A stretch of DNA of 64,000 nt from Paramacrobiotus metropolitanus (lineage: Eukaryota; Tardigrada; Eutardigrada; Parachela; Macrobiotidae): NCBI RefSeq assembly GCF_019649055.1, contig NW_026570386.1, positions 124,001-188,000 on the forward strand, read 5' to 3'. This document shows, piece by piece, positions 13,404 through 26,800 of the stretch. The notes beneath the pieces were generated by a model. That model did not search any database, was not told where the DNA came from, and saw only the letters and a program-made list of their open reading frames with translations. Numbering within the stretch: the stretch's first letter is position 1; each line of letters opens with the position of its first letter. The translations under genes were made by a program, and so were the position numbers.

Positions 13404-14071
13404 ACGGCCTGATAAATTGTCCCAGTAGTTGTGCCTTTGCTTGCCGGTGAAAATTTGCTTTTTAGTCAAAATTTTGAAATTGCAGTTATTTGGTTTTGTT
13501 TGCTCACAAATTTGTATTAACCTGTTTCTGTGTGATCAGAGTAGAATACGTACTGTACTTGATTTAAAAATTAAATCACTGGGATTATGTGGCCTGGATT
13601 CAGAAAATGTTCTGTCGGCAAGAAGGTGGACGACACGTTTTGTGTGCTGAAGTACATACTGTCATGCTTGAATTTATGCTTCTCCAACGTCCCTGCGAAT
13701 TAACCATTAAAGTGTCCTCTAAAATCATTGGACAATGACACATAAGTGCTATTGTAACAAATTATTTTGTTTAACCGACTTTGTTATATTAACATGATGA
13801 ATTCAGCGTAGCGGTTCGGCTCGACTTCTTATGAAAGTCTTATTCCTGGCTGAAGAGAATGCTCGTACTCGCAAGATATTTATTCAAGACTCAAGTATGC
13901 GAACATAACTCCCTCGCAACATTCTTCAATCAACAAGTTTTCACAATGGTGACAAGTGAGGCGAGTTAGTACATCGATGAAATCTTGCGAGAAAACATTT
14001 TTTCAAGATAGAAAACACTACAGTACTCGTAGACACCAAAGCACGTAGCGATCTTTTAAAACACCGCAAAT
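13404..14071. other. Convergent 3' regions of GCDH and MRPL32
   Basis: About 670 bases between two facing stop codons. The frame at 13429-13650 is Cys/Leu-rich, has no family resemblance and follows the GCDH stop. I read this stretch as two 3' UTRs and see no further gene. Confidence 0.5.
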
Positions 14072-14858
14072 TCAAGATTTGCCCTCTATTACTTTCGTCA
14101 GCAAACTGGAGCTGAACCAGTGTGGTCTCTTTTGTGGCACATGTGCCGGCTTCAAACCCTTGGCCTTTTCTGGATCCGCAACTTCGCCTTCATAAAGCAC
14201 AATTACTTCTTGACTGTGAGGGATGCGCTCTTCGATATTCATCGCCTTTTGAATCGCTTGAGTTTCTTTTCGAACGTTTCCATAACAATTTCCTACATTT
14301 TTTAAAGCCAGAGAAGAATAATGAAATCAAAAAATTCACAAACGAGATTCCTAGATACCGTCATGCTGTTATCGCACTACATCATACATGAGGTTGCTAT
14401 ACCCGTTGTCGGACCTTCTCCAGTCTCGACTTACCACATATAGTGTCAGCCTCATAGGGATGTCCGCAGTGCAAGCATGTTAGGATATCTTTTCGGGGCA
14501 ACCAGTACTTTATATGGTTGTGTGAAAACCAACGTCGATGTCGTGTCTGCTTGGTAACGCGGTGTTTTGGTACACCCCAAACAAATCCATCTTTCAAAGA
14601 TTCCAGAAATGTGGAGTTTGACATCAGCGGTGCTGTTTTAACACTGAGTGCTGCAGGTGGAACCACGTCCAGACCGAAGGTTAACTGATTCCCTAGAACG
14701 AACATAGTACAGTTATACAATATAGCATAAAAATAGCTTCGAATCTAACAAGTACAAGAAAAGGATTGCATACCTGGAGGAGGGAACAGTCTGGAATTTA
14801 GAGTGTCGAGTAAAAACTGCAGTCGGCGAGTGACTGTGCGCAGTGATGCAATCATCAT
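14072..14858 (-). CDS. MRPL32: Mitochondrial large ribosomal subunit protein bL32m (three exons)
   Basis: Exons at 14774-14858, 14435-14692 and 14072-14292 join in frame to 187 residues, against 188 for the human protein. The N-terminus MMIASLRTVTRRLQF is a mitochondrial presequence. The middle contains the motif SLKDGFVWGVPKHRVTKQT, equivalent to the mature start of bL32m, then a basic segment. A four-cysteine zinc ribbon follows, split by the second intron: CLHCGH before it and ICGNCYG across the junction. This zinc site is a family hallmark. The C-terminus is acidic and then basic (RPHWFSSSLL), as in animal homologues. The protein works in mitochondrial translation, and in yeast it is matured by the m-AAA protease. 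The gene faces away from the DUF4442 gene and converges with GCDH. Confidence 0.93.
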
Positions 14859-15421
14859 GACCGATAGGCAAAGTAAGAACTGTCAAAAAATATCAACTTG
14901 TGTAGCACACTGGTTAAAGTTACGATCAAAATCATAAGATAAAAAATATGGTTGGCAACAGTTTAAGAAAAACCTACTGGGTAAATGGCGGTGAACAATC
15001 AAAAAAAAACTTGCGATTTATAGTAATCTGCGAATAATTTATTCGCATCTGTGGACCCGCATTCCAGCAGACCAAGCAAACCAGAACTATTATATCAATC
15101 ACCAGGGGCGGTTGTATTAAACATAAGTACAGCCCCAGAAGTTTCGCATCTCCAAATGTTATCCCTCGTCTCGCTGCGCCTATTTTTGATTTTATTTTTC
15201 CCTCTTTTTGGTTTCAGTTTTCAACCTTTGAAGGTTGAACTCAACGAACTAGCATAAAATTGAAAAGTTCAAAGTTGGCCTTTTGGCTGCTATGCTAATT
15301 TGCTGCCCATTGCAATTTCATTTTTTAATTTAATATTTTGTTTCCCATTTCGTTTCCAATGTGACTTTTCTTTTTATTGACTTTTTGCGACCTTCTACTT
15401 GTTGTTCCGGTCTGCTTAGCC
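14859..15421. promoter_or_regulatory. Divergent intergenic region between MRPL32 and DUF4442
   Basis: This 563-base gap separates divergent starts and should contain two promoters. It is AT-rich. Pyrimidine-rich sequence ending in TTAG at about 15420 lies directly before the DUF4442 ATG and could be a splice acceptor, including a trans-splice acceptor. No other element is recognisable. Confidence 0.4.
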
Positions 15422-15934
15422 ATGCCTCCTTTAATGGCAAGAATTCCACTGCATTCTCTTTTTACCCGTTTTCTCCGATTCTATCCACCGTACCTGGGCG
15501 CCGGGATAAAGGTAACGAAATGTGCGGAGGACATGAGTTATTTGAGGGTTGAGATGGGCCTGCATAGATGGAATGCGAACTATGTTGGCACACAGTTTGG
15601 CGGCTCATTGTACTCGATGACTGATCCCTTCTACATGCTAATGTTAATCAACAGACTGGGCCGAGATTATGTTGTATGGGACAAAGTTAGTACGATTCGT
15701 TATCTGAATCCCGGAAAAGGCAAAGTCTTTGCGGAGTTTCATTTGCCCGCTGAAGAAGTGCAGCGCATTCGGGCAGAAGCCGATGCCAATTATAAAACAG
15801 AGCCTGTTTTTAATGTGAAGATCTTGGATGAAAAAGGAGTAACAGTAGCGGAGCTTGACAAAACGATTTACGTGCGACGAAAAGACCGGACGAAAAAACC
15901 AAAACAAGACCTGGCTGCTGACGCAGCAAGTTGA
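15422..15934 (+). CDS. DUF4442 hot-dog-fold protein, bacterial type, intronless
   Basis: An uninterrupted frame of 170 residues from the ATG at 15422, beginning MPPLMARIPLHSLFTRFLRF. The body matches the DUF4442 family (PF14539), relatives of hot-dog acyl-CoA thioesterases. Motifs are FYPPYLGAGIKV near residue 25, NYVGTQFGGSLYSMTDPFYMLMLI near 65-90 (the conserved hot-dog helix region), GRDYVVWDKVSTIRYLNPGKG near 95-115, and a final strand ending in KTIYVRRK. Bacterial members are about 150-165 residues with almost the same motif order, so resemblance to bacterial sequences is unusually high for an animal gene. It is one of the few intronless genes here. The short C-terminal tail is Lys/Ala-rich. 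The substrate is unknown. Horizontal acquisition is inferred, not shown. Confidence 0.88.
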   Translation: MPPLMARIPLHSLFTRFLRFYPPYLGAGIKVTKCAEDMSYLRVEMGLHRWNANYVGTQFGGSLYSMTDPFYMLMLINRLGRDYVVWDKVSTIRYLNPGKGKVFAEFHLPAEEVQRIRAEADANYKTEPVFNVKILDEKGVTVAELDKTIYVRRKDRTKKPKQDLAADAAS

Positions 15935-17222
15935 TTTGAGAATTGTTTGGTATTTCAAGTACGTGCCATATCTGTTGCTCCACAGTTTTGCATTGTAATT
16001 TGGCTGTGCTGTTCAAATTATTTTGTCTAAAGCAATAATTTTATTTGTAGTTAACTTTCTTATGCCTGTTTCCTAACAGGTTTCTCACTTCTCATTTCTA
16101 GTGGCAGAGAATTTCATGAAAGTGTAAATTGAGATTTGTTCAAGATGCAGCTGCTGTTACAAGTCATTGGTCGGTTGTTGATTACCCGTACATGGTTTTA
16201 TTAATTATAATAAGACAAGGACACGTAAGTAAGTAAACTATTAATTTATCACTCACTGCATCAAGGATGATTGCAGAATGATAGAATATTAAAGAATATT
16301 AATAAAAACACTCACGAAAATTTTTGGGGTGGTTACTACTGGTTAATGGTTGCTTCAAATTGTGAAGTACGGTCTGAATACCGTATATCGTGTTCGTATG
16401 TTTTGAATATTGTATTTATCAATAGAAATATATGGATATACAGATCATATCTACGTATAAGCTCTCTACATGTGCGTGTATCTGAAAGACCCGCAGTTGC
16501 AAAAAGCTTCATGCAAATTTTTTATTTAAATAGATTTTGTTATTATTTTTCGGTAATAGACTCGAGATCTTATTATTTAAATATGAAGAAGTTAACAGTT
16601 ATTATGTTTATGCATGCAGCATGGTGACCGTGATAATCTCGCTTTAGGGCGCTTTTCGAATAGAAAGGAACCGCTTAACCAGGCCATTTGATCGACGTAA
16701 TCTTCACGTAAGTAAGTACATTATTAATGGTGTCTGATAAAGATACCCACTAACAGCATGCGCAACATTTATTGCCAACATTAGTAATAATCACTAACAA
16801 CAATCTTCTAGTGAGAGGCTTGTTACTCTACAGTTCAGACATCTATAATAAATGAATTCTCTACTGTTAAGTAAGTTTAAATAAACACTCGTACTTACTG
16901 CCTGTTGGTTACTCCTGGTGCAACGAACTATGAAAACGAAACAAATGATAAATATCTTATCAGGGCTGATAGCGGTCATAACACTGATTACAGTGATTAA
17001 AAGACAGCACGGATATCAAAGCGCAGTAATAATTAATATTAATTATGCAGGTCACCGTATTATTTCTGTGTCACAAATACAATTTGTTGATTTTGGAGCA
17101 GTTACTGTACTGTACTCTGTACTGTGTCAGTTATACCAAAACTTTAGCTCTTCTACCAAAACTCTAGCTACTTGCTAACACTGCCACTGGTAACGATTGC
17201 AGCCGGTTTTTGACTATTCTGG
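15935..17222. other. Intergenic, no gene seen
   Basis: About 1.3 kb of AT-rich sequence between the DUF4442 stop and the beta-galactosidase ATG. A 118-residue frame at 16271-16627 is of AT-rich composition without a recognisable domain. Two similar short segments (cacgtaagtaagta followed by ctattaat or cattattaat) sit at about 16222 and 16703. I see nothing else. Confidence 0.5.
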
Positions 17223-20200
17223 ATGGGGAAAATGCTAGCATTTCCGGTTCTGGATCGGCGTATATTTTGGCTGTTGCTGGCGATTGTTTTTTCTCAGGTT
17301 TGATAATTGTTTTGCAAAGGTGATAGTTTCTTTCATTTATTTTGAAGCGTTTGTTATTAAAACAGATTGATGTCGTGATTAATCGGTCTTTCACCGTTGG
17401 TCACAAATGCTTCCTAAAGGATGGCCAACCTTTTCGGTATGCTTCCGGGACAATGCACTACTGGAGAGTCCCGTCCGAGTACTGGGAGGATGGCTTCTAC
17501 AAAATGCGGGCTGCTGGATTACTGGCCGTTGACACGTAAGGCGTAAGGGCTAACAATAAGTAGACCTTGAAAATTCGGTATTAGGTATAATGGTTCTGTC
17601 TATTGGCTTGTACGGAATACTGTTTTGAATTCTCTTGTAGTTTTCGAATTTTTTTCCTGCCTTCTTTACTGCTGCTATCTACGAACAAATCTGTTACAGT
17701 ATTCGCAAATCTATTTTTGAAGTCTCTCATATGAATTTCAGAACTGCACGTCTGTACATTATAAGGCCTTGTATTGCACTCTTGTCGTTTTTAGGTATGT
17801 TATTTGGAGTCTACACGAGCAAGAACCGGGTGAATTTCGCTTCGACGGAATGCTAAATTTCACGCGTTATTTCGAGCTGGCTCAAAAACACGATTTACTG
17901 GTCATTCTGCGAGCCGGGCCGTTTATTGCTGCGGAAGTTGATATGGTTAGCGACGCTATATTGACCTCAGCCTTAAATGACTGTCCTATAACATTGGTAC
18001 ATTTTACAGGGTGGTCTACCTTATTGGCTCTTGCGGAAGAATCCCAACATGGTCTTACGAAGCACGGATCCAACGTATCTCTATTTTGTTCAAAGATGGT
18101 ACGATGTCGTTCTACCGCTGATAAAGCCGTATCTGTATGCTAATGGAGGTCCCATCATAACCGTTCAGGTCAGTGTTATATATCTGTAGTACAGTACCTA
18201 TTATGATACGTATTTTCTATAAAGTACAGTAAGAAAATTTCATGCCGGAATCTTATTACTGTATATGGGTATGTCATTAAACGAGTACATCGAATCGCCT
18301 CCGTGAATATATGAAGTTGTTCTCGATTCTGAATTGTTTCGTTGTGAAGTTCGCTTGCTCTGAGCAAGAACTGTGAAAATTTGTAATCTGCTACACTCTG
18401 AAAGTTTGGCATTTGCTGAGAAAATGAGAAAGTTTTTTAATTTGAATGAAAATTACTTTATGGTACCATCCTCGTCTTTTGTTTGTTGTACCCTTATGGT
18501 TAGGTACATCGATATTCTTGTCTCCTTTTCAGGTTGAAAATGAATATGGAGCATATGGATGCGATATCAAGTACATGAACACACTGCGCGATATGTTTCG
18601 GAAAGTACTGGGCAACGATATCGTACTTTTCACTAATAATGATGCAGAAGATGGTTACTTAAAATGTGGACGTTGTGACGGCGCTTTGATAACCGGCGAT
18701 TTCGGGACTCCGACTATTTCGGGAAATAACGTTACATATTATGTCAACAATCTGGAAAAGTGGAATCCGGATGGACCACTGGTGGATTCCGAGTTTTATG
18801 TTGGATGGCTGGATGTGTGGGGATCACCATTTGCTACCGTACCCACCAGTGAATTGATAGAAAACAGCAAAACATTGCTGGATCGCAACGTCTCCTTTAA
18901 TTATTACATCTTTCGTGGTGGCACTAATTTTGGTTTTAATGCTGGAGCTGGTGAAGGACCGTATCAACCGGTGACTACCACTTATGATTTTGACGCCCCT
19001 ATCACGGAATGGGGCGATCCGACTGAAAAGTATTTGGCCATCCGGGAATTACTTGGAAAAGTAAGCTCAAACCGGCATTGTTCCGCTGTAGTTGAATTTG
19101 TCAGGTTTTTGTAATGGTTAATTGTGTCACAGTTCTAGATAGATGGACGTCGTGGTTTCTATGTAGATCGATTGTGTCACGCTTTCTTAATATATTTAAG
19201 AGAAGCTTAATATATTTAAGAGAAGTACGCATCTCCAACAAAGTAAGTGGAATTTTCAGCTGTTCCTCTATTGGGCAATAATGTTATCAAATCTGAGCGT
19301 ACAATTTTTGCATTAACCGCTGTTCGCCCCACACGTTAACCGAAACAAAACATTTGCTCGGTTTGTTAGTACTTCCCGTTGCCACCGGGACCTGTGCCAC
19401 AGCCATCGCCCAAGGGAGCATATGGCCCAGTACAGTTATCTTACGTCGGCAATGTCTTCAATGTGCTGGAGCAGTTGTGCCCGGAAGGGCCGGTTTACTC
19501 TCAGTATCCGATGTCTTTTGAGATGCTGAAGCAAGGTCACGGATTTATTCTGTACAGGAATGTAATCACTAAGAAATTCCGAGATCCCGCTAAACTGTCC
19601 ATTCCCGTGGTTGAAGATCGAGCTTATTTTTTTGTCGATCAGGTTAGGAGCGTTTGATTGCATGGCTTAACCGTTTATTCACTTTATTGATTATCAACAA
19701 CTTAGCACTCTTGTGTGATTTGTTGAAATTTAGGAACCGGTGGGCATGATCGATCACGGAGTAGAACTGTTCTCGATCAGTATTTCTCTCGAACCCGGCC
19801 AGACTTTGGATATTTTGGTACAGAATGGCGGACGAGGACGCTTTTATCCGACAAATAATCCTAAAGGAATTCTGAGCAATGTGACTGTTGATGGGCGGAA
19901 CCTCACTAAGTGGGCAATGTTTCCACTGCATCTTCCTCATTTTCCTGCAGCAAATTTTCGTCCATCTCGAATCTTGGAAATTCGTAACGAATATCGGTAC
20001 AAACCTGGTGCGGCCTTTTATTCCACAGAGTTTATGATTGATAAAGCATTGGACACATTTCTGAAAATGGACGGATGGACTACGGTAAAGCTTCCCAAAA
20101 CAGAATTACAACGCATCAGGATTCTCTTACGTACTCTAGTATTTCTGTAGGGTTATGCTTTCCTTAATGGACGCAACTTAGGACGATACTGGCCCGGACA

Positions 20201-20659
20201 AGGACCGCAGGTATTAAATTGTTGTCGAAAGTCTCTGCTGATGACATGTGAAAAACGTCCGTTTACTAGCGAGTTTTGCGTGCCCAATGCATTTATTGTT
20301 GTTGCAAAGCCATATTGGTGGGTTATTTATTTTACGGTGCCGGGTAAGCGTTGAAAAATATTTAGTTGATACTTGTACTTTTTTAACTATGCATCGGCAG
20401 AAAGATAACGAAAATAAAAAGCACAATGATGATGCATAAAATTTTTGTGGATCGATTAGGTTACGCTTTATGTCCCCGGCGTCTTTCTTCAAGAAAAGAA
20501 GCCGAATGTTTTGGAAATTTTTGAAATGGAAACAGCTCCATGCTCCCAAGCGAATACCTGCATCATGGAGTTTGTGGATACTCCGATTATAAACGGCACC
20601 GTGCCGGCGATACATGCAGCTGACAAATATAGACAGCGTTTTCCACGCAAGTATTAATC
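17223..20659 (+). CDS. GLB1-like: Beta-galactosidase, glycoside hydrolase family 35, secreted/lysosomal
   Basis: GH35 enzymes remove terminal beta-galactose, usually in the lysosome or outside the cell. The first exon (17223-17297) encodes a signal peptide with the core [12 protein letters not shown]. Exons at about 17366-17536, 17794-17944 and 18010-18167 give the start of the barrel ([32 protein letters not shown]). The exon at 18533-19061 begins [10 protein letters not shown], whose Glu-Asn-Glu carries the acid/base, and contains [15 protein letters not shown], whose Glu is the nucleophile. Later exons (about 19371-19640, 19734-20083, 20150-20208 and 20461-20659) supply the beta domains, with [17 protein letters not shown] and [12 protein letters not shown] typical of the family C-terminus. 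My joins give about 650 residues, the normal length. The strand differs from the cyclase genes downstream, whose 3' end begins 218 bases away. Confidence 0.93.
19186..19225. repeat. Exact 20-bp tandem duplication in a beta-galactosidase intron
   Basis: Two adjacent identical copies of a 20-base unit beginning cttaatatatttaag lie in the intron after the exon ending near 19061. It is non-coding and probably a replication-slippage product. Confidence 0.85.
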
Positions 20660-20877
20660 AGGTAAAAAATTAAAAGATCAATACTTTAAAATTTGAATTT
20701 AAGGATAGATTTAATTTTTTCTCGTAATAATTTAGTACTTTATTTTTTTTTTTGAAAAAAAAATCCAGTTAACAGGTAGCTGTGTAACATAAAAGGGTAC
20801 GAAGTACGTTCTCTTCCTGAACGATATTTTCTTATGACAGCCAACGACTCTTGCATAATCCCTGTAACCCGATTTCT

Positions 20878-23800
20878 TCAGTCTTTGGCGATTACCCAAT
20901 ACGTATTCATGGGTCCTTTGCCCTGCAAGCAGCAAACCGTCATGAGGCTTTTGCTATAGTTTTACCGTAATTATCGAATTTGTGGCCCTGGGGTACAAAT
21001 AGTTCGAAGGCTATGGCGGAGGGGGGCTTATTTCGGGGAGGGGGCGCAATTTCGGGGGGTGGCATTATTTTTCGAACGGTATTTTTTGGGAGGGGGCATT
21101 ATATTTCAAACAACTTCGCATCCAGTTCTAGTGGACCTGAACGCAGTAGTTACCGGTATACGCAACAGCGCAACCTTCCCTGCAACATTTTCGAGCGTAT
21201 ACTCAGGCCTATGTACACCTTTTGCCAACGAATACCGCATTATAGTGATATGCGTTTGTGTTTGCTCATAAGCACAACAATTTTTAAAAAGCATTTGCGA
21301 TACACCACTCATTTTGCAGCGCTTGACATTTAATAACGGCCCCCTGGGGCGTAATTTCGGGGGGTGGCCTTATTTTTCAAACAGGGTCGGGGAGGGGGGC
21401 TTATTACAGGGGGGGCTCTTATTGCGGGGGGAGCCACAAATTCGATAATTACGGTATATTACTGCGTACACCCGTACCATTTCTGGAAAATGAAAACATA
21501 CCTTGACATTTATTTCTCCGCGCGGCAGTACAACGAAACCTCCAATCTTATCCAAGAGTTCTTTAGTGTTTTCGCTGCATTGAATTTTTCCAGCTGGAAA
21601 TTTTGTTTTTAGTACTTAAAAAAATTTTCTTATTGTTTAGCTTACGTTCGCCATGTGATTCCATTCTGCTGGAAGTGTTGACCGTATCGCCGAATCTACG
21701 AAGCCAGAACAGTAGTCCAGAATTTCGACGTCTGCGGTTATTTAATCCTCTAAAAATACTATCTTACAAACAATATCTTGGCATTTTGGTTCCGATAATG
21801 GCAGCCACACACGACCCTGTATGAATTTTTCGGTTTAGTTGCTATTGTTGTGCGCGTTTTTATATTACGCTGTCGTAGTACTTTTTACCAGAGTGCAGTC
21901 CCACGCGTAGGCGAAGTTTGGGTGTGGAGGCTGTGCTATTTCGAAATGTTAGAAAGCCGATATCTCGCTTCAGATAGAGAGCCATGGTAGCGATTTCACC
22001 AGCATGTTTGATCCCATTGCGAACTGGTAATCCGCTTACGACCTTAGACGAATACAAATTACTTGCATAATGATTTCACTTCTCACTTTACTTTTAGCCG
22101 GCAGCAGACTTTACCAAATAGGCATCCTGAAATTAAACCAATAATTACGTAAGAATGTTGAAGTTCAAATGCACTGTTGTTACTGTACTTTGACAGTTTC
22201 CACTTTGTAAACGTCAAACTTCTCAATAACTGCATCGCATGTAGCGTAAAGAGTGTTCAAGATGTACACAGTATCCGCCGGTGTTTCGGCTTGTAAGATT
22301 AATTCAGGAAATCCTTCAATATCGCTGAATCGGAAACAAACATAAATTCGTGCACGAACAGTGATAATTTGTGTTAATGCAGCAGAAAGCTTACCTAAAA
22401 TGTACAGTTGTGCTGGCATATGTTTCTGGAAGGATTTGTTTTCCTTGAGTGAGGGCTTGGGCAATAGTTCTGCAGAATTAATTTTCTGCTGAAAACCGGT
22501 GCGAAATGCTGATTGGTTGCTGGTTTCTAATTTGCATAGCTGCAGCATTTTGGCGTAACTATTTCATAATACAGATCATAGAGAAACATTTTTTCGGCAC
22601 TCAAATTTTTACTAATGTGGTTTATCTTCTAGAAAAATCGTTAGTTGTTCTAAAGTTGGTGCACTTATGGGGGTGCTTAAATAGTCAAACAAAACAATCG
22701 GCGTCGCATCTTGTTGTTCTGCTTATTTACTTTGGTAAAATTTGGCTGAGAATTTCATCTGAACGTCGCTTTTCTTCCAGCATCAGATGCATTTTCTCTT
22801 CCGCCTCTTGTTCTAAACTGGCTGCCTCTTTTTCCATCATATGCTAGAACAATAATTCATTATATCCGCGCTGGACAGTTTAGGTTAAAGTTATGTTCAA
22901 GTTTCAAGTAAAGGTCAAGTGCACTTCTGTTTACAATTAAGTGTTCAACAATGCTGTCACCGGAATGGCCGAACAGTTGTGCGAAATTCTCACGAAGGCG
23001 TTGAAAAGTTGGTCGAACAGATGGCATCTCGTCCCAGCATCGTTCGAGAATGTCCAGTAGAGCAGTTGGACATGAAGAATTTGGTACGCGTGGCCGCAGT
23101 GGTGGGTTCGAACCTCGCTTCACCTATACAGTTTTTTTCACTTTGCTTTCTAGTCACGCAAAAGCATTATTTGTTAAAAACTGAATCGCTTATAGACAAC
23201 GGATTTTGCATGTGCAGTTGTGTTCGCATAAGCATACTAAATTAAACTGAGCTAAAACGTAGCGGTACAATTGTTTTGATCGGTTCAGAATTATAATTCA
23301 AACTTGCCTCCATAATAATATCTCGCGAAGAAAAGTCGTCGCCTCCTGTTTTTGGAATGTTATTATTGCGGTACGGCGGGCTTCGGAGAATGACTTGTTG
23401 CAGTACGATTGCGAAACTGTAAACGTCTCCTATCGAAAATGACTTTTCTCTTTGATGTAGGCACATCACGAAGTCGCAGCTTACCTTTCTGTACCAAAGC
23501 AAATCAGGTTATTTTTTGTAGTTTGTACTTACGCGTGGTTTTTTATTGTTACTGTACTAGCCGGTATCCGTACCTGGGTGCCTTCAGGTGGCATCCGCAC
23601 ACGCAGTAATTCTAAATATAAAGGTGGTTAATTGAAAAGTATTTCTTATGAAACTCAAAGCTTTAAAATGTTGTAATTGTGGAATTTAGTTATCTTTAAT
23701 AGGAACTGAGCTATTGTTTACATTGCTTAATAAGCCTCAATGTGTATTACTGCTTGGCGAACCTATGATTCATGACAGTAAAGGCAGTAAAGTTGTATAC

Positions 23801-26800
23801 CTGGTGCACGCCATAATAACATATCGAAATCTCTCTCCAGATCCACTTCCGATACCGGACGTAAGTCTTCCGCATTGCGCATTATCCCCATTCCATAGTC
23901 TGCGATTTTCAAGACGAAACTACTATCAATTCGACAGGTGTGAGCATTGAGATTTCCATGTGATTGGATAGCGCTGGCATGGAGATACGTCATTCCCTGC
24001 AGTATGTACTGCCTTTTTAAAAACCATATCTTTCAAGATCTTTTTGTTAAATTTTGTTATTACGCTGGCCATGTCTTTGATCAAGGAGTTTTTGAAATTC
24101 CAGTCCAGATTGAATTTAGCATTATCCAGCAGCTGGTTAAGGCTCCCTTTTGAGCACGTTTCGCCCACAAAATATTCACAAAGCTGTTCATCATTGACGG
24201 CAATTGCAATAAATTTTTGAAGATTTCGATGATCGAGGCGTTTGATCTGCATGAAACGTTACGATAGCACTGTTGTTCTGTTTTATTTCGCTTTGTTTGT
24301 TTGTTCGTTTATTTTACCGCGTCGAAATATGGGCGAAGTCCGGGACTGCCTTTTAATAATGGCTTCTCTAGTTGTCGCAGTTCCACGGTATTTCCACCGA
24401 AAATGGCCTCTTGGCGATATGCGAGTGGATCGGGGCCACGTCGTCCCGGCTTCCCGTCCTCGCCCTTACTGTCATTCTGTAACCGGTAGTATTAGTGTAT
24501 ATAAGTCCAGTTTCACTTTGACAGAATTTCACAAATAAAATAAATCAAGCACTTCCCTTGGCATTGTACAGATACTGCTCTAGCTTTATAGATAACATAG
24601 TATGGCGCTCCATAAATACTAATGTAGTCACAAACTTACAATATATAGATATGGTACATACCAGGCCGGACAACTTGCTTTTGCTGACTGTCGATTGAAA
24701 TACGGAAGCGCTAGTTTGTGTTCGGCTTGTTGCGGTGGTAAAACTCAGTTCTGATACAAATATTCTCCACCAGAAAGGGTCGATGGTGCTCGCATAGATC
24801 CTATCAATTGGACCACATACATATCAAAAGTTTCACGACGTTAAGGTAGTATGACGATGACCTTTGGAGAAGTATAGTCGCGATGATTACACAAGCCGTC
24901 AGCACAATTAGTGGCACAACGACGGCGGCGGCAATTTGTCCGGGTGTTATTTTTTCTATATGGAAACGGAGAAAAGGAGAAAATTGTTGAAATTGTTGAA
25001 ATACTTGAAATACATCTTATAATCATTTCAACCGAGTAAATTGGTTTGGGTTTTAAATCCGAAAGTTACCAGCCGCGCATTTTGGATCCTCTCCCAGATA
25101 TCCGCATCGCGGACGATTAGGCGGCAGTGTTCGTCCTTTCGGCCAGTTTAGGATTCCCAACTGGTTGCTGGGAACCGCATTACCGGCTGGGTAGTGCCAT
25201 AGATCCTGCAGCGTTAGGTCTTATTAAATGTTATATTTGCAGTTTGTTGAAGTATTTTCAGTTTTAATGTGCATAATAATAAGGAATTTTTATGGTAAAA
25301 TGATCGGTGTTATATTTTACAGGAACTGAATCACCTCAAACTTTCCTTGGTCGTAGTCGAAATTTCTTATTACATATTCACTTGTGCGGTCTCCATTGTC
25401 GTCCAAAAACACGTGACCATTAATAGGACTGACAAAACTATAGTTGTGAAGAATAAGATTGAACATTTGATCGGCATTTGTGTAATCTTTCCCTGCGTTG
25501 ACAAGATTGGCTACCAACGAGGCATAATATATTATGGAATCGTAAAAATGGCTGACTAACACATCAACCTGTAAGAGTCATTTCGTGCATCGTTATGCAT
25601 GTGACTATTTAATGGATATTCGTACATTATTGAAAAAGTTAGTTTAACTTACTTCTTCATGCTCCGAATAATTGTAATACCCTTTCTTAGCAGATTCTTC
25701 TTTAACTCTCCGCGCAAAATTTGCATACTCTCGGTCGTTACGGTTGTGCAGCGTGATAAGGAGCAGGGTTCGGTAGGCTTTCCTAGCTATCTGTAATATG
25801 AGAGACCTTTTGGTGCATGAAATATAACAGGAAACTTTACGTTCCGCTGCTTTATAAAACAATTTTTACTGCGTTGTTTCCATCATGATCAGTTCCATTG
25901 TAGTTTGAATAATCTCCCCAATAAACATTTTGCCAGAGTTCCACCGCGATGAATAACTAAAAATTCAAACGTCACTGCAATTAATCATGCTGCTCACTGC
26001 TAAATGAAACTTCAGTCGGTTGACTACAAAGGATAAAACGGAGCACTGTTCAGTTCATAAAGAGGTTAATCGTGATTAAAACATTATATAAAACATAAAA
26101 TGTATTTTTATCAGACACTTAACAACATCATGGCCGTGAAACTGAATTTGAATTTAGCCTTCGCTATCCTCAGCCTTACATAATCTCCGCTGGTTAGTCC
26201 CAGTTTTTGGGCCATAATCTAAACAAAAAAATTATTATTGTGTTAGTCGTGACCTTTGTCACGTTGACCGTTACTACATTCACTACTCCAGTTTCTTACT
26301 AGAAAACGTCGGACGACCTTGGAGTGTGTGATGAAAACGAATACTGAAAAAGCCAAGTTAGCCAACGTTGTAGATCTGATATTAAGTTTACGAATGTGGT
26401 AATCGGTAGCGACGCCAGTACCACTACCCACCGACCTACCTCTGGATCTGGGAGCCGCACTTTTCAAGTACTCCTGAACTCTGGCATCACTCCAGTCGCT
26501 ATTATTAATTTGTTTCCAGTCAGATCGCGTGTAGATATCAAATTCTTCATTGGCAAAAACCGTGCGAATAACGATGCTGAGGTGCTTAAACATCATTACA
26601 GTCTGATCTTGCAGGAACATGATGGATGTGTAGTTATGCTCGCGGAAAAAACGGAGCAGTATGTGCGCGGTGTTTATATGTGTAAATGATATTCGTGTGA
26701 TATACGCATACTCTTCGATCGGACCTTGTGTCCCCACACTTGCTGCCTGAAACGTCATACATAATTAGCAACTTTATTAGCCGACAATGTTTTTTACTAA

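Noticed and set aside
16271-16627. 118-residue plus frame between DUF4442 and beta-galactosidase
   Set aside because: Tyr/Asn/Ile-rich composition expected of AT-rich non-coding DNA, with no motif or splice context.
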